Below are positions 48,179 to 60,900 of a stretch of 64,000 bases of DNA, one piece after another. Position numbers and translations under genes: made by a program. Numbering within the stretch: the first letter of the stretch is position 1; each line of letters opens with the position of its first letter. The notes under the pieces are model-generated. The model saw only the letters and a program-made list of their open reading frames with translations, was not told the DNA's origin and searched no databases. Source of the DNA: Dryococelus australis (taxonomy: Eukaryota; Arthropoda; Insecta; Phasmatodea; Phasmatidae); NCBI GenBank assembly GCA_029891345.1, contig CM057009.1:89079416-89143415 (forward strand). Reading direction: 5' to 3'.

Positions 48179-50729
48179 GATGACACTGTGTGTTTCATTA
48201 TCTAGTAACTGTGTCCGGACGACAGAAACCTATGTCATAAGGTTGCGTAATGTTTGGCTTACAATATGGTGATCCTCTCTTAAGGTGATGCTAAAATCAC
48301 CATCTGTTTTTCTACATATACCTGTGTAACTTACTGTTAAGATTTAATAATGAAATTTAAACATTATTACCACATAGAGTACTACATTACAGAATTCCTG
48401 AAATCCGAATTGACTGACTGAGTCTGTATTTTCTTATGTGAAACTGAAAAATAATTTAGTAACTAGTTAACATTTATTATGGTTACAGATGCAATACAAA
48501 AGTAATTAAAACATTGTGGACTTAAACATCACAGCTAAATTATGTCCTATGGCCTGACAGCCCTCGTTTTCAAATTTTTTCTCTGAAAATTAAGATATGG
48601 GGAAACAAATCTAATATGGACGGAATACCCACTTATGACTGCATTGTCTTTTCTTACTGCCGTGACTTTCACGAAGTTTTATTTATTTATTTATTTTTAA
48701 TGTTTTAATTTTCGCCAGACACCATTTGAGTATCTCCTATTCAGAAAGTATTTCTCTCAAGACTATACTGGCTGGAGCTGAACTCTACCAACAAACATTT
48801 GGTAGGCGATTACTCATAAAAATAAAGCGAAGAAAAATATGTAGTCTACCTATAGACTAAGTCTATTCTGAAAGGGTGTACCAACCAAAAAATGGAGTTG
48901 GAGCTGATGTTTATTACTATTAAAACAGCTAAAATGAATTTCAGGTTAGTGATTATCGAACGACGAAATGCAAACCTCAAGCAACTGAAAGCCGATATCA
49001 ACCCCCGTCCCTAAACAAGGACGTGTTAGAACCACGTTTATGTATTGAAAATGTGACACTCCAGCATTTTTACGTTGTTCCCTACGAATTTTTAATCTAA
49101 AATACATAGCAAGCAAACACATCGCCTTGTGGTTTTTGCCTTGCGCGCAACCGTTTTTGAGAAATTAATGCATAATTTTCGGGGACAAATCGCAGTTTTT
49201 AATACTCAAATATTAGACTTTAATACCTCTAAAACTATAGCATGTAGGGTAGAAACACAAAAGGATCGTCTTGTTTGCTTGCACGGTAGATTACTAATCC
49301 CAAGGGCACAAAAAAATGCCGGAGAGTTGCATTTTCAAATGTACAAATGGCGTATCAATCTTTCCTTATTTGTGGAAACAGGTACATATCGCCACCCAAT
49401 CGTTTTTTTTTATTCTTCGTTCGATAATGTTTTATTAAAAAAATTATTCTGATTGTGTTACTAGCAGTAAACGTCTGCCTGTTCATCTATGCTTTCAAAG
49501 TTTGTTATACCTTTCCGGAATAAAAGAAGGCCATAAGGTGTTTATATTTTTGTACCTGAATTTTTGGCGATGAATCACATGTCTTAGTTTGTCGGTAGAT
49601 TTCTGTTCCACCCTGTATATTTGTTTGAATATTGTCCTTGAGGGAAAGACTTTTAGTTCAAGTTTTCCCTGTGCCATGCGATGTAATGCCGGCCCGCCTG
49701 TCGAGGCGGCGAGGCAATCCAGCGGGCTTATGAGAAAGAATGCCGAGACGTTAATGGCAAATTGCCTTGCGTTCGTTTTTTTTTTGTCGCTTTTTTCCCT
49801 CCGTGAAAGCCTTTTCGACGTTGAATGGGAAAGGATTAGGACGAAACAGCCCTAGGTCGCGCTTAGCTTTGGTTCAACTTTTCATGCAACAGCAGTTCAG
49901 GATGTGGTTTTGAATTAATTTATTTTACGCTGTGTGCACCTGACGACCCTAGATAAATCTGCCGATGTGACGTATAACCTGAGTTATATTTCTATATTGT
50001 GTCTTTATTTTTTCAATTCGTTATTACGTAAATTTGTCACATTGCGTTTTTTTTTTTTTTTTTTCAAATGCCTATTTTGCTTTTAAGCGGCACTGAAATT
50101 TGTGATTAATAGTTTAGGATCTTCACTTCATTTTATTATTCTACGCACGTACTTATTACAATATTTGCTAATGCTGATGTCTGTATTAACGTATGTATGT
50201 ATTTATGTGTTATTATTCTATATCTATACATAGTATAAAACAAAGTCCCCCTGCCGCGTGTATCTGTGTAGTTGGCTAAGGCTTCTAAACTAACTGATGG
50301 ATTTTAATGCAGTTTTCATAATCATTTACAAAATTTCTTGAGGAGGGTTCAGGTATATAACACATTAATATTTAAGGCAAGAATAGAAGATAACTGTCGA
50401 CAATTTTTAATCAAGTCAGAAAAGGCCGCTTTTCGGGCGCTTACACGGCTTACGCTGACTGAACCATAAGAGATACATGAAATTAATGTACTGCAGAATT
50501 GTATATCTCAAAAAGGTGTAAAAAATTCCACGACAGCATATGTTTATCTTTTAAGGATAACCCACAGTAACAATTTTTGTCTTTTATTCACTTACGAAAA
50601 CTTTGTGAACAACAGAGTATTAATACTATGTTAGGTAACTTAAACATTCAGTGTACATACTTGCTATAAACCTAAACAGCGCCATATATGCAAATCGCAC
50701 CCGAGTGAGGTCGGGGCGGCTCTCTAGTA
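48179..50729. other. Non-coding DNA
   Basis: No gene supported. A GC-richer patch at 49,685-49,780 with a following T run (about 49,782) is unassigned. A 20-base T run lies at about 50,048-50,067. The 107-codon plus frame at 49,129-49,452 has no recognisable motif. Confidence 0.45.
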
Positions 50730-51148
50730 TAGACTGTTCACTATAAAAAGAGGACTTTTGAAAGCCCTTCTTAGTATATACTTGTGTACACGTTATGTAT
50801 TCTTCCGCCTTATGTAAAATTAACATTGCCATGGGCCTCATCACTTTAGCCATGCGTCGGTCAGGAGAAAATATGACATTATTAGAAAAGTAAATATTTG
50901 TCAAATCTGGTAATTTTTACGCTCCAGTGCATAAAAAAACAGAAATAAAAAAAAATATTTAAGTTATCACAAATGGACACCTAACACTTTTTATTCGACG
51001 TTATGGTATGGAACTACTTTCCATTAATCGTTACCAACTATACTGAGCACATGTCACTCAGTGCGCCCGTTGAAATATATGCAGGTAGGGGCAATGACTT
51101 TTTTATAAGGTTGATTTCGAGAGTGCTGACTTTATCGCGAACAGCCTT
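50730..51148. mobile_element. MITE family 1, copy D
   Basis: 419 bp, beginning TAGACTGTTCACTATAAAA and ending TTATCGCGAACAGCCTT, flanked by TA (50,728-50,729 and 51,149-51,150). The interior matches copies C and E nearly throughout. Confidence 0.85.
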
Positions 51149-51150
51149 TA

Positions 51151-51375
51151 CAACTATACACCGTTCGATGGATCTGGATCAAATTAGGCAGGAATGGCCT
51201 TCAATACCCAACTTAAAATGTTGTGTTGGCCAGAATGGGCTCCGACCCACATTAGGTTTGAACACTCCAAACTCCATAAAACGGGGTCGTATTTCTCCAG
51301 TTCCCAATTGTCCCCGAACCTCCTAAAACCGGGTATTGTATCTCTTATTGCCCTCTTGTAACCGTTCAACGCCAG
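51151..51375 (+). repeat. Dispersed repeat, copy 2 (inverted relative to 17.13-17.34 kb)
   Basis: ACACCGTTCGATGGATCTGG, ATCAAATTAGGCAGG and AACTTAAAATGTTGTGTTGG correspond to the reverse complement of 17,240-17,335. It begins immediately after MITE copy D. It continues to about 51,375 (CCAGAATGGGCTCCGACCC and after), beyond the conserved part. Confidence 0.5.
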
Positions 51376-52599
51376 ATAGTTCAGCTAGATTACTTTAGAA
51401 GTGGCTGTTTAATTGGGGGAAGGTACATTTTCGACAGCTGAAGTAATTTTGAGCTTCCTTGTGTTCAGATAAAATAAGAAATTTTTACAACAAATGCATG
51501 GTTTTATTTATTTTTTGATATTCTGTGTTTCACAAATACGCAGACACTTCACATTATTGTTTTTTAACCCTACTTATTACTACTTCATACCAGATGCGAA
51601 AAGAAGTACAATAAATCACTAAATAAACAAAGTTACAAATATTGGATAACAATAAGTTAATTTTTAACTCCTCGTAAGGATGACATTCACTGAAGTTACG
51701 TAGATTCCGCAGCCCTACAGAGGCAAAGTTTCCTCTTATAAACTCGTATATAGAACTGGAAAAGAAGTACACACTCGTATCTAATGTACGGCGTGTATCA
51801 GCAGTGGCTCAAGGCCCACCTCGTAAACGGCAATAGCAGAAAGACTGTGGCTGGATGACTTGCGATGCTTAGCAACGTGAATACTAGATACTGGGAAGTC
51901 GTAAAAAAAAAAAAGGTGGCGGAGGTAGATAAATGTGAATTTTTATGTCATGTGCCACGACTGCGTCAGCTTAGAATAAATTCCGATTATGTCGAGCTAC
52001 GTTATGATTTTCTAATACCTTTATTCCTCATAGTATATAGAAGTAGTATCCATGTTGGTATCGGTATCCAGATATGCAGTATACCAGCCACTTACTCAAG
52101 AGTCTCTGTGTGCTAGAAGACATACAGTATGTGGCTTGCAAACACGATCTGTAAAAAAAAAAAACACATGTGTTGGTGCCGCATGAACGTCAATTATTTG
52201 AACACAGAGGCCATGAATTATCTCCAAATGAACGTGATACTCGAAGAGTTTACGCATGGAAGGCACAAGGCACACGATATCGGCCCCTTGAACGTTGGAT
52301 AAAAAGACCAATAAGTTGTAAGCGGTAAGCTGGCATGGGGAAGTATAAGGAGTACTGAATAACACCTCTCTATGGAATAGCTAGGTGAGCTGTTTACCTG
52401 CTGTCACATAGAGACGAAATAAGTACACCACATATACAGGTTTATTCAGCTAAGATTTTCACCCCAAATAGCTTCCGAAACACCGAATGTGTCGAAATTT
52501 TGTTTTCGAATTCGTAAATAGCACTTCGGGGCTCAAAAGATACCGTCTCTGTCTGTTCAGAGATGTAATTAATTATTGAGATAACGATATCAACGTTTG
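51376..52599. other. Non-coding DNA
   Basis: No gene supported. A-runs at 51,904-51,914 and 52,154-52,165. The stretch 52,440-52,600 may be the 3' untranslated end of the transposase remnant that follows. Confidence 0.4.
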
Positions 52600-53400
52600 A
52601 TTTTCTAAACTGAGATATACGTTTTTCTCCCGATACGATTATAATAATATGCTTTTAAGTGGCGAGTCACTGATGACGTGATTATTTTGATCAAAATACA
52701 TACTGCGTGCGAATTCATAATAAAATCCGATGAACACTTTTTGAGACATAAGGGACCTCGCAGGCCGTAGCGGCCCACCGCGGCCTATCAAGTTACCTGA
52801 AAATGTGGAACAAAGGTACTCTCTAACATGTACGCCGAAGTGTGGTGGTGAACCGTCATGCTTCAGCCACATTTCCTGTCGAATCTCAAATGTAACGTCT
52901 TCGAGCAAATTTGGCAAAAACATTTTTTTTTGTAAGACGAGGAATTAGTCAGCAGTTAAGGGTGCGGGCTACAAGTATGGCCTAACTGAATTGTCACCTA
53001 CAAAACCAGCCCACACGTTGATGCCAAATTTCTCCTGGTAACCGCGGATAAAGGACGCGTGAGTGTCTTCCCCTGCCCACACGTGACAGTTACGAGACCT
53101 CAACACACATTCTCTTGTGAATTGTGCTTCTTCGGTAAACAACACGCCATTTGGGAAATGTGGCTCTACTGCGCATAGTTGTAATCTCCACTCCACGAAC
53201 TGTAAACGTTGTGGGTATTCTTCAAACTTAAATTGGTGCAGTTTCAGTAGGCGATATGGATGGATCAGCTGTTCATTCACAACACTCCACGCCTTCATAT
53301 TGTCACAAGACGCCTGAGTGGCGTATCTGACTTGATAAGGGATGGAGGTCTTAATAAAAACAAAAGAGCAAAATTTGATTTTTAATTTATTCACACAAAC
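52600..53400 (-). pseudogene. Mariner-type (IS630/Tc1 superfamily) transposase remnant 3
   Basis: A minus-strand frame at 53,394-52,969 contains VNEQLIHPYRLLKLHQFKFE, YPQRLQFVEWRL, PHFPNGVLFTEEAQFTRE, NCHVWAGEDTHASF and FGINVWAGFVGD. A second frame (52,923-52,639) contains FLPNLLEDVTFEIRQEMWLK, then HDGSPPHF and IGRGGPLRPARS. These follow the C-terminal two-thirds of a mariner-related transposase family common in insect genomes. The first acidic catalytic position reads Glu (FTEEAQ) where I expect Asp; the second Asp (KHDGS) is kept. The frame break is at about 52,965-52,925. The 5' third is absent. Confidence 0.75.
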
Positions 53401-54265
53401 ATTATTTCATCATTACACTCTCTCCACTATTACTCTTTTTATTTCTCAGTAAACGCAATATTTAATGTCTATTTAATCTATAATTACCGTCCTTCTCAAT
53501 GTCTCTTTTGGTTATAGTCAGTAACCTCATACTCAGCATTAACACTTGTCTGTATGCTGCCTTCATTTGTAATATCATTCTCTCATGAATCCAGTCCAAT
53601 ATTCCAGCCTGCCAATTGCAGTTTTTACTGCTCTGAAGCTCTCATTCGGATATTTTCCTGCCGCTGGTCATTTCTCACGCCGCTCGTTTATCTCACTCGT
53701 CGTCTACCGCTACATCTCCAGCCACACATCCATTCAATAACTCCCCTGCTCGGGGGCCCGACGAGCTTTTATATCAATCGTTCTGACCATCTGGAAGGTT
53801 CAACGCACCCCGAGTTACGCTGAGAGAAACGAGGTCAGTAATCCAGAGTATTCTTCAGATAAACGCAGAAACAGGACGAGTGAAAGAATGAAGAGTTACT
53901 GGGAAGAGCGAAGACGTGCTGAACAAGTCACTCGTCATCCTGATGGGTCATAACGAAGAAAAAATATCTCAGAAATTCTATACAACCAGGGTGAGGCGAC
54001 GCGTCAGGATGATTTTTGTAATAGAAACGAACTTCATAGTTTATCGCTCGCCTGCCATTCAATATTCCACTTACATGCCGCCTGTTATCATATGACATAA
54101 CTTGTCTCCTCTTCCGCTTGCTTGCGCGGGACGGGTCAAAGTCCAAGCAGACCAGCGACACGTAACAATATGTCCAGTGCGGAGCGCATGCACAACTTTA
54201 CGGTTTCTGGTAAATGGCGACTCAAAGAACCACCGCAGCACCTCCTCCAAGTGTTGGTGTTCTTA
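53401..54265. other. Unassigned DNA
   Basis: GC-richer than most of the window around 53,640-53,830 and 54,090-54,240. Frames on either strand lack recognisable motifs. No gene called. Confidence 0.35.
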
Positions 54266-54686
54266 TAGGATGGTCACGGTGAAATTAGCACTTTTGAAAG
54301 CCCTGCTAAAGATCTTTTTATATGAACGTTGTGTATTCTTCTGCTATATGTAACATTGACATTGCCGAGGACACCTTCACTTTATTATTGCGTCGGTAAA
54401 GTGAAACTGTGAAATTATTAGAAAAGTAAATATTTTACATATCGGTTCATTTTTAATTTTCGATTCATTAAAAAAAAGCAAGCGAAGGAAATAATATTAA
54501 GCTATCACAGATGGTTACCTATAACTTTTTATTCAACGTTAAGATAGGGAACTACTTTCCATCAATCGTTACCAACTTCTCTGGGCGCATGTCACTCAGT
54601 GTACCCGCTGAAATGTATGCAGGAAGGAGTAGTGACTTTTTTCTTAGGTTGATTTCAAAAGTGCTCACTTTATTGTGAACAGCCCT
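54266..54686. mobile_element. MITE family 1, copy E
   Basis: 421 bp, beginning TAGGATGGTCACGGTGAAAT and ending TTATTGTGAACAGCCCTT, with TA on both sides (54,264-54,265 and 54,687-54,688). It abuts the THAP-like sequence that follows. Confidence 0.85.
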
Positions 54687-54689
54687 TAC

Positions 54690-55035
54690 CGACCTTGGAT
54701 GGCAAGCGTTACGCCTCTGCACCAGGGACCTGGAAAATTCGCGAGTTAAACGTTCTCCAGGCTAGACTCCACTGTCTTATGTGCAACTGTGAAGATATAG
54801 ATTGCTCATTCGTTGCTCGCTGCCACAGTAGAGAGCGACGATTGGACGTGCATTTCGTTGTTTTTTTCTCATTGGCCCAGGGTTCACCAGGAGGTGCCAA
54901 ACAACGCGTGAACCAATGGAAAAGGTGGCACGAATGTAAGAGACTTCCAATGCTAGCTACTCACAAAATTAATCCGCGAAATTTTCAGGTCTGTAGTGTA
55001 CACCTGTCACATGTACGGTGTTGGGACTAGTACTG
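54690..55035 (+). pseudogene. THAP-domain-like coding remnant (THAP-like repeat, copy 3)
   Basis: The plus frame at 54,695-55,030 has CSFVARCHSRERR, VVFFSLAQGSP, RVNQWKRWHECK, THKINPRNFQVCSVH. The spacing C-x5-C, about 53 residues, then C-x2-H, with a Phe-rich strand and a conserved Trp between them, fits a THAP (C2CH) zinc-binding domain. These are found in P-element-type transposases and in host DNA-binding proteins. The first Cys pair spacing is slightly unusual. The sequence ends soon after the domain; no transposase core was seen. It is repetitive (related to 43.3 kb), so transposon origin is likelier than a host gene. MITE copy E lies just upstream. Confidence 0.5.
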
Positions 55036-56698
55036 CTCGGTTTTACAGTGTAAAATTATTGCTGTGACGTAACCTATACCTACTATATGTCTCTTTTACT
55101 CACCGTAAATGTCCCATCTTCACGAAACCTCCTATCAGTGCATGTGAGCGTTTAATGATGTGGCACCCATCTGTTTGGATACCTTTCCCCGCACATGCAT
55201 GCTGCAGCTCCACTGTTCCACTGAGCAGCCCCATAAATAAGCTAAAATTCAGCCATTTATGGCTATGTAGAATGATCCATTTCGCGATAAACCTACAACG
55301 TCTGCGTCACAACTCCGCTAAGCACTAGTAAAGTGGTTTTGACTGAGTTCACGACTGAACATGTCCCAGAACACATACGCCGAAGACTCTCTACTTGACG
55401 ATGGGTGTGATATGTGGCGGCCTAGATGTTAGGACGTTATTACAGGCAAATTTATTCCTCCCATGTACTGTATCACATCATACATCGCGCAGTGTGTTGT
55501 GATACCCGTATATAAAAGGCGTCTTCCATCACGAGCCCCGTATACGAGTTGGCCATGACAACCATTCCACAAAGGCGATTTACAACGTACACCTAATCCA
55601 CGATCAAAACACAATTCGATTTGTACCCAAAAGAGACATCTGGTAACTGTGACATGGATATTGTCATACAACAATATATTATTTTTGTAATGCTACATTA
55701 TTGCACGTGTTACGGCGGTGTCCTCTGTTATTTTCATACTTATGTTTGGTAAATCACACTTCGTTTAGCACTCTTGAATTCCCTGCCATATAAATCTTGC
55801 ACAGAGAGATGTAGTGCATTTGCCATTGTATCGGAATTAGTGTAAATGACGGCATTTCGCATCGCAAATGTAATAACCTCTCTCTGTTATCTTGCTCCTA
55901 TGATGTACGCAACCGTTTGTCATTGGATGTTATGCGTGTTGCCCGCATGTCAGGTTTTGTACGTATTCGTTGGAAATCTCAAAAACTAATTCCTCGAAAA
56001 CGGTGGGGATTAGGGTATTTGCACAAAGTGACCTTTCTCGTCAATTGTAACATGCGGATTCATAATCTATCAATAAGATCCCAAGTATACTACCGTGTCA
56101 TGGTGAATGACTCACAATACTGATAGTAACCATGATCATTTCTATGAATTAATTGTATGACAGCGACAGGTTTTGTGGTGACTGTAAACCATGTCTCACT
56201 TACACATTATCCAGAAACTCAGTGTTCCATCTTCAATACTCTTTCTAATATTTGTAATAATCTAGTGATTTAGGTAAAGTTTCAAGGACGTGTACCGCCC
56301 TTAGTATTAATTCTAGTTCATGGGTCGTATATATGTTTTCGACTTATTTCTTCGTGTTAAACCTGCCGCCGAAGTTTGTGGGTCGAATGAAGATAACTTC
56401 AGTGTATGTGTGATAATTTAAGGTTTATTTTGTTCCTAAGAATGCTCGTTATCAAAGAAGCGGTGTTTGATAATTTATTTGAAGTTAAAGATTTCACATA
56501 TGAACTGGCCTACACGCTCCACGGATTTTAATCACACAGACCTTGTTTAGGAATGCGCTATGAAGATGGGTTGCTTCTAACGTCCAATCACGAACCGCTG
56601 TTGAGGAGTGACAAACTGCACTCCGAGATATGACGGCAAATTATATGTGTATTTATTGAGCCCCGTATTCGCTGTATGCCACAAAATTATCGTGCCTG
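55036..56698. other. Non-coding DNA
   Basis: No gene supported. A minus frame at 55,674-55,429 has a vague resemblance to a Tc1-type core but no decisive motif. The rest is AT-rich and unassigned. Confidence 0.4.
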
Positions 56699-56992
56699 CA
56701 CTGCAAAAAATAATGGGAAAATTACCTGACAAGTGTAAGGTAATATTCGCAAACTTGTGGGGGAAACATAATTTACGTTACGGGTAAGGTAAAATTACCG
56801 CACTTTGGAGTAAAATTCACGTACATGGTAGTGGAAAACCCCATAAATGGATGGGAAAATTACGTTATGATGCATGCATCTCTTCAGTATTGTCACAGTA
56901 TGTAAATTTAAGAGGCAATTTTACCTTACATGTAGAGGAAATTAGCTTCCCTTACATGTAAGGTAATCTTATGTCAAATATTTTTTACGGTG
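56699..56992. mobile_element. MITE family 2, compact copy
   Basis: 294 bp, beginning CACTGCAAAAAATAATGGGA and ending ATATTTTTTACGGTG. The interior is built from self-complementary GGTAAAATTACC-type motifs and has no coding capacity. It is the reverse complement, with large deletions relative to, the 27,444-28,674 copy. No clear target duplication. Confidence 0.7.
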
Positions 56993-57158
56993 TGTATTGT
57001 CGTCAGAACTGTTCCCAAAACGTATCGGTGAGCTGTGGTTTGCTTCGATTTTGTTAAATATAGAGAGTAATATATCTTCAACTCGGACTCTAGCATGCTT
57101 GGTGCATACAATTTACAGTTTGTACGTTTAATTTAGTGGACCAGAGAATTTGCATCTC

Positions 57159-57338
57159 ATTGGTAGTTCCAACACCTACAAGAGAGTTACAGGGTGCTTA
57201 TGAGTAGAGGCGAGATTTTCATTACGACGTGTCGTCTTTAAATACAACATTGGTAATTCTAACACCTACAAGAGAGTTACATGGTGCTTATGAGTAGAGG
57301 CGAGATTTTCATTACGACGTGCCGTCTTTAAATACAAC
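57159..57338 (+). repeat. Tandem duplication, 2 x 90 bp
   Basis: Two adjacent 90-bp copies (57,159-57,248 and 57,249-57,338) differ at about four positions; each contains ACACCTACAAGAGAGTTACA and GAGTAGAGGCGAGATTTTC. They lie about 170 bp downstream of the compact MITE family 2 copy. Confidence 0.9.
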
Positions 57339-57774
57339 ATTGGAACGCGTCTTACTTGAAAAATATAAACGATTTTTTTTTTAGGATATGCAATTATACA
57401 GAATAATGTGATATATTTTAAACTTCTGTTTGTTTGCGGCTTCATCTCTTGCACTGACGGTAAATTCAGTCGTATTACAGGACGTTATTACTGAAACTAT
57501 TTATCCAATTGCATCACATATTATCATTGGTTAAAAAAACGATTTTTAACTTCGAATATTCGGTTATATCAATTGTATTACATAAAATCAAGGGGATAGG
57601 TAATTCTGAAAACGAAAACAAATGTACGCCCTGTCAATATAAAATTGGTGAAGTGTACTTTTTTGTGATAATGCGTATCTCAGTATAAGATTACACTATT
57701 TATTGCCTATCTAAATTATTTTATCATTGAGGGTAATGCTTTTTGAGATAAGACATCTGTATAAAGATTTTTAC

Positions 57775-57935
57775 TCGCTCTTCGTGGTTAACTGAGCATA
57801 GTTTTTAAAAGCCTTGCTAAGGTAGCTATTTTTATTTTATACCCTTCTACCGTACTTAAAACTAATATTGCCATGGCCTGATCACTATATTTATGCGCGA
57901 CCTCAAGTGAAAACGTGGAACTGTAGGAATGTAAA
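57775..57935. mobile_element. MITE family 1, decayed copy F
   Basis: Shares AAAGCCTTGCTAAGG, ATATTGCCATGGCCTGATCAC and CTCAAGTGAAA with copies C-E over the left half. The terminal repeat reads TTCGTGGTTAACTGAGCA and is strongly eroded. The right half was not found. Confidence 0.5.
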
Positions 57936-60900
57936 TGTCTAACTAGTACATCCAATTCATGGTGTAATATGTATAATACAAGAGATACTGACTTAAGGTG
58001 CTATACATTAAAATATCAAACTCACAGTACAACGTCAAGAGTTAAGTTTTTTTTTTTTTTCATTCACTGCCACATTAACTAGAAGTCAGTATACCAGTAT
58101 GTAACTTCGTATAAATTTAGTAATGAACAGTAATATTTTTTTTTCGATATGTAGTTTTAAAAGCGATCACGTTACAATAAGTAACACTATAATTATGAAT
58201 AAGATTATAATGTGTTAAAATTCGACATTTTCATGACGTTACAGCATGTATTGGAATTCGTGTAGAGAGTTAACGTTAGTTAATGGCAACTACTCTGGGG
58301 TTGTCGATACATGGATGAGGTTACTTATACTCAGATTGGGAAGATCAATGTTAAAAGTTCGGCAACGAAAAATTTTCACCACTAGGTAAACGCTAGTGTA
58401 GCATGTAATAAACATTAATCATACTTAAAAAAATTTGCTAACAAAGTAATATATTTCTCTTTTATCATTAACGCAGATTATCATTTTATTTAAATGTGGC
58501 CTCTTTAGAACACTGCGCACCTAGCGGCAGAAATTTTCCGATGCCAAACTCTCCCATGACAAATCTCTCTTCGTTCCTAACCTGGGTATAATTAACCTTG
58601 ACCATGAATGAGGTTAGGCTGGTTCTAAGAGCATGCCAGCTGCCCCACTCGAAGTACCGACCTGTCGATCCGGCCAACCAGAAGAACTGATGAAGCAGAA
58701 AAATTAAAACGGAGGAGAAAATGGGAACACCACGAGAAATCCTCCACACCACGGACGTGTAGTCAGGGAGCCGTACCCTTAACTCAGCAGATGTAATAAT
58801 GATCCTGAGGAAAAACCGATAGATTATTGCTAGGCGAATTCAATGATTTAAGTACTTACTGGCTGTGCATCAAGTTGGATTTAAATAACTTCATACGTTT
58901 AATAGTTACGTCACGCAACTCTATAATTTTTGTAAGACCACCATTTTGAAATTAAGGTGAATGCATATAAAATGTCGAAAGCTGCAATGTGTCTCCCATA
59001 ACCGGGATTTTGTTATTGTCGAATATTTGCTTACATATATTACTGAAACCCAACATTTTCAGGCGATTGCATCGCCAAAATCGATTGTCTCTATAAACCT
59101 GTGAATATTATGCTTAACTAATGCTGTATCAATTTACAGCTAGTGTATAACATACGGTGGAATCGGTCATAATATCTATTTGACTTGATCTTTTCAGGGG
59201 ATGTAATCGTTTGGAATAGCAGACGAAAGCGTCAGTTTTTGAAAATAAGTGTTTGTATTGGTCATTCCTAGCTGACCGAGTTTAGTTAAAATCCGGCATA
59301 TCTGCTAATAAAAAAAAGTTTTCATGAGTGGATTTATATTTGTTTCTCACAACCAAATTAACAGTTTGTATAGGAGCAATTAAATAATATATTGCCAAAA
59401 CAAATGACTTGTTTGACTCAAATGAGTAACGCTTGTGTTATTAAATTAACCATTTCTATGGCTAAACGTATACGAGAGCTCCGCAGATTGTAATAAACGA
59501 AAGCGGCGAACGAGATTCGCTGTTTAAACTCTTTCGTCTCAGCATTACGCCTAAGCGACATCAACCACGGCGATAATATAATGCATTACTTTTACGTCAA
59601 ATATTTTCAAGTATTATCGCTTCCCCCCCCCCCCCCCCGTTACATCTGTTTAATTGGGAGTGTTTATGCAAGTAGGTATTTTGCGCCATTGAAAGTAATA
59701 ACAATTATAATCCATATAATAAAATAATATAAAAATATCAAGCTAAAAAACGTGGATTTATGCAATTAAATGACCCAACTACTCTACAGAAAACAAAATA
59801 ACTCTATTCACTGGAACATGCTGACATTATTGCCGCCACAAATTCCTTAATATTACACATGTAAGATTGTTTAAGCTAATAATGTTCTTATCCACTCTTA
59901 ATACAATATAAGTGTGACTCCCCCATGATATTTACAAAATTTACGACAACCAAACTGATTATGTACTTGTAAAATGGTTTTGTGGGCACTAAATACAAGA
60001 AGATGATGTCGGGAAAACCAAATGACGGTCGGCGAAACAAATTATTTTTAAATCCCTTGGTTTGTTTCAAGAGAACGAGTGCAGCTGTTTGAAGGAAAGT
60101 CAGATTCATCGAGTTTAAAAGAAATACTAGCCAATGTAAACAAGCGTTTTTTCAAATAATCTTCTTTAGTACGTGAAACAAAACCTTTCTCTCGGTGTGG
60201 TCCAAGAAATAACACTTCATCTTGAATGTGCGTGAATCCAGATGCAATCTTGGCTTTGCCCTTAACATCCCGCCGCCCTACTTTGAGACGTAATTATTTT
60301 AACCACCCTTGACATATTTCTTCTGTTAGTCAGTTTCACATTTACTGGTTCCTTACTTTGTCTATTCGTGTATCCATTACCTTGGATCTCGTAATATGAA
60401 TGTCCATCATGTTGGATCTCATATGTTCTAGTCGCTGCATTCTGCCTGGACAACTGCCACGGTGGAATTCATGAAATATTTTATATAATTTCCACAACCG
60501 AAATATTGAGATTAATATCCCTGATAACCCATCAAATTTCGTCTCTTTGTATTATGTGGAAAGATCTTCATAATTCCACTATCCCACTAACAAATTGTAA
60601 ATACATTGATGTTTCACCAGCTAACGTTAATCACATATCATTCACTGTACTCGTAATACTAATGCTACGAAGAGTTTAAATAAAATAATCTCCATCAAAG
60701 TTTACGCACTAAGAATGGAGCTTTAGTTTCAGAAGAAAATTTTTATTTTTAAAATGGTATACGCAAAGAAAGTATAATTGTCAACGCACTAGGACTATTT
60801 CCGCCCACACCCGATACAGAAGAGGAGCATTTTTATTGTTTATTCGACCTGCCTCTTGCTTGGATACATTCGTCATTACGATCGGATATGGAATCTAACA

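Noticed and set aside
49685-49780. GC-rich patch near 49.7 kb as a possible exon or tRNA-like repeat
   Set aside because: No open frame with splice signals and no A/B-box pair; no second copy in the window.
55429-55674. Minus frame vaguely like a Tc1 transposase core
   Set aside because: No catalytic motif and no Tc1-type end nearby; similarity is too loose to call.
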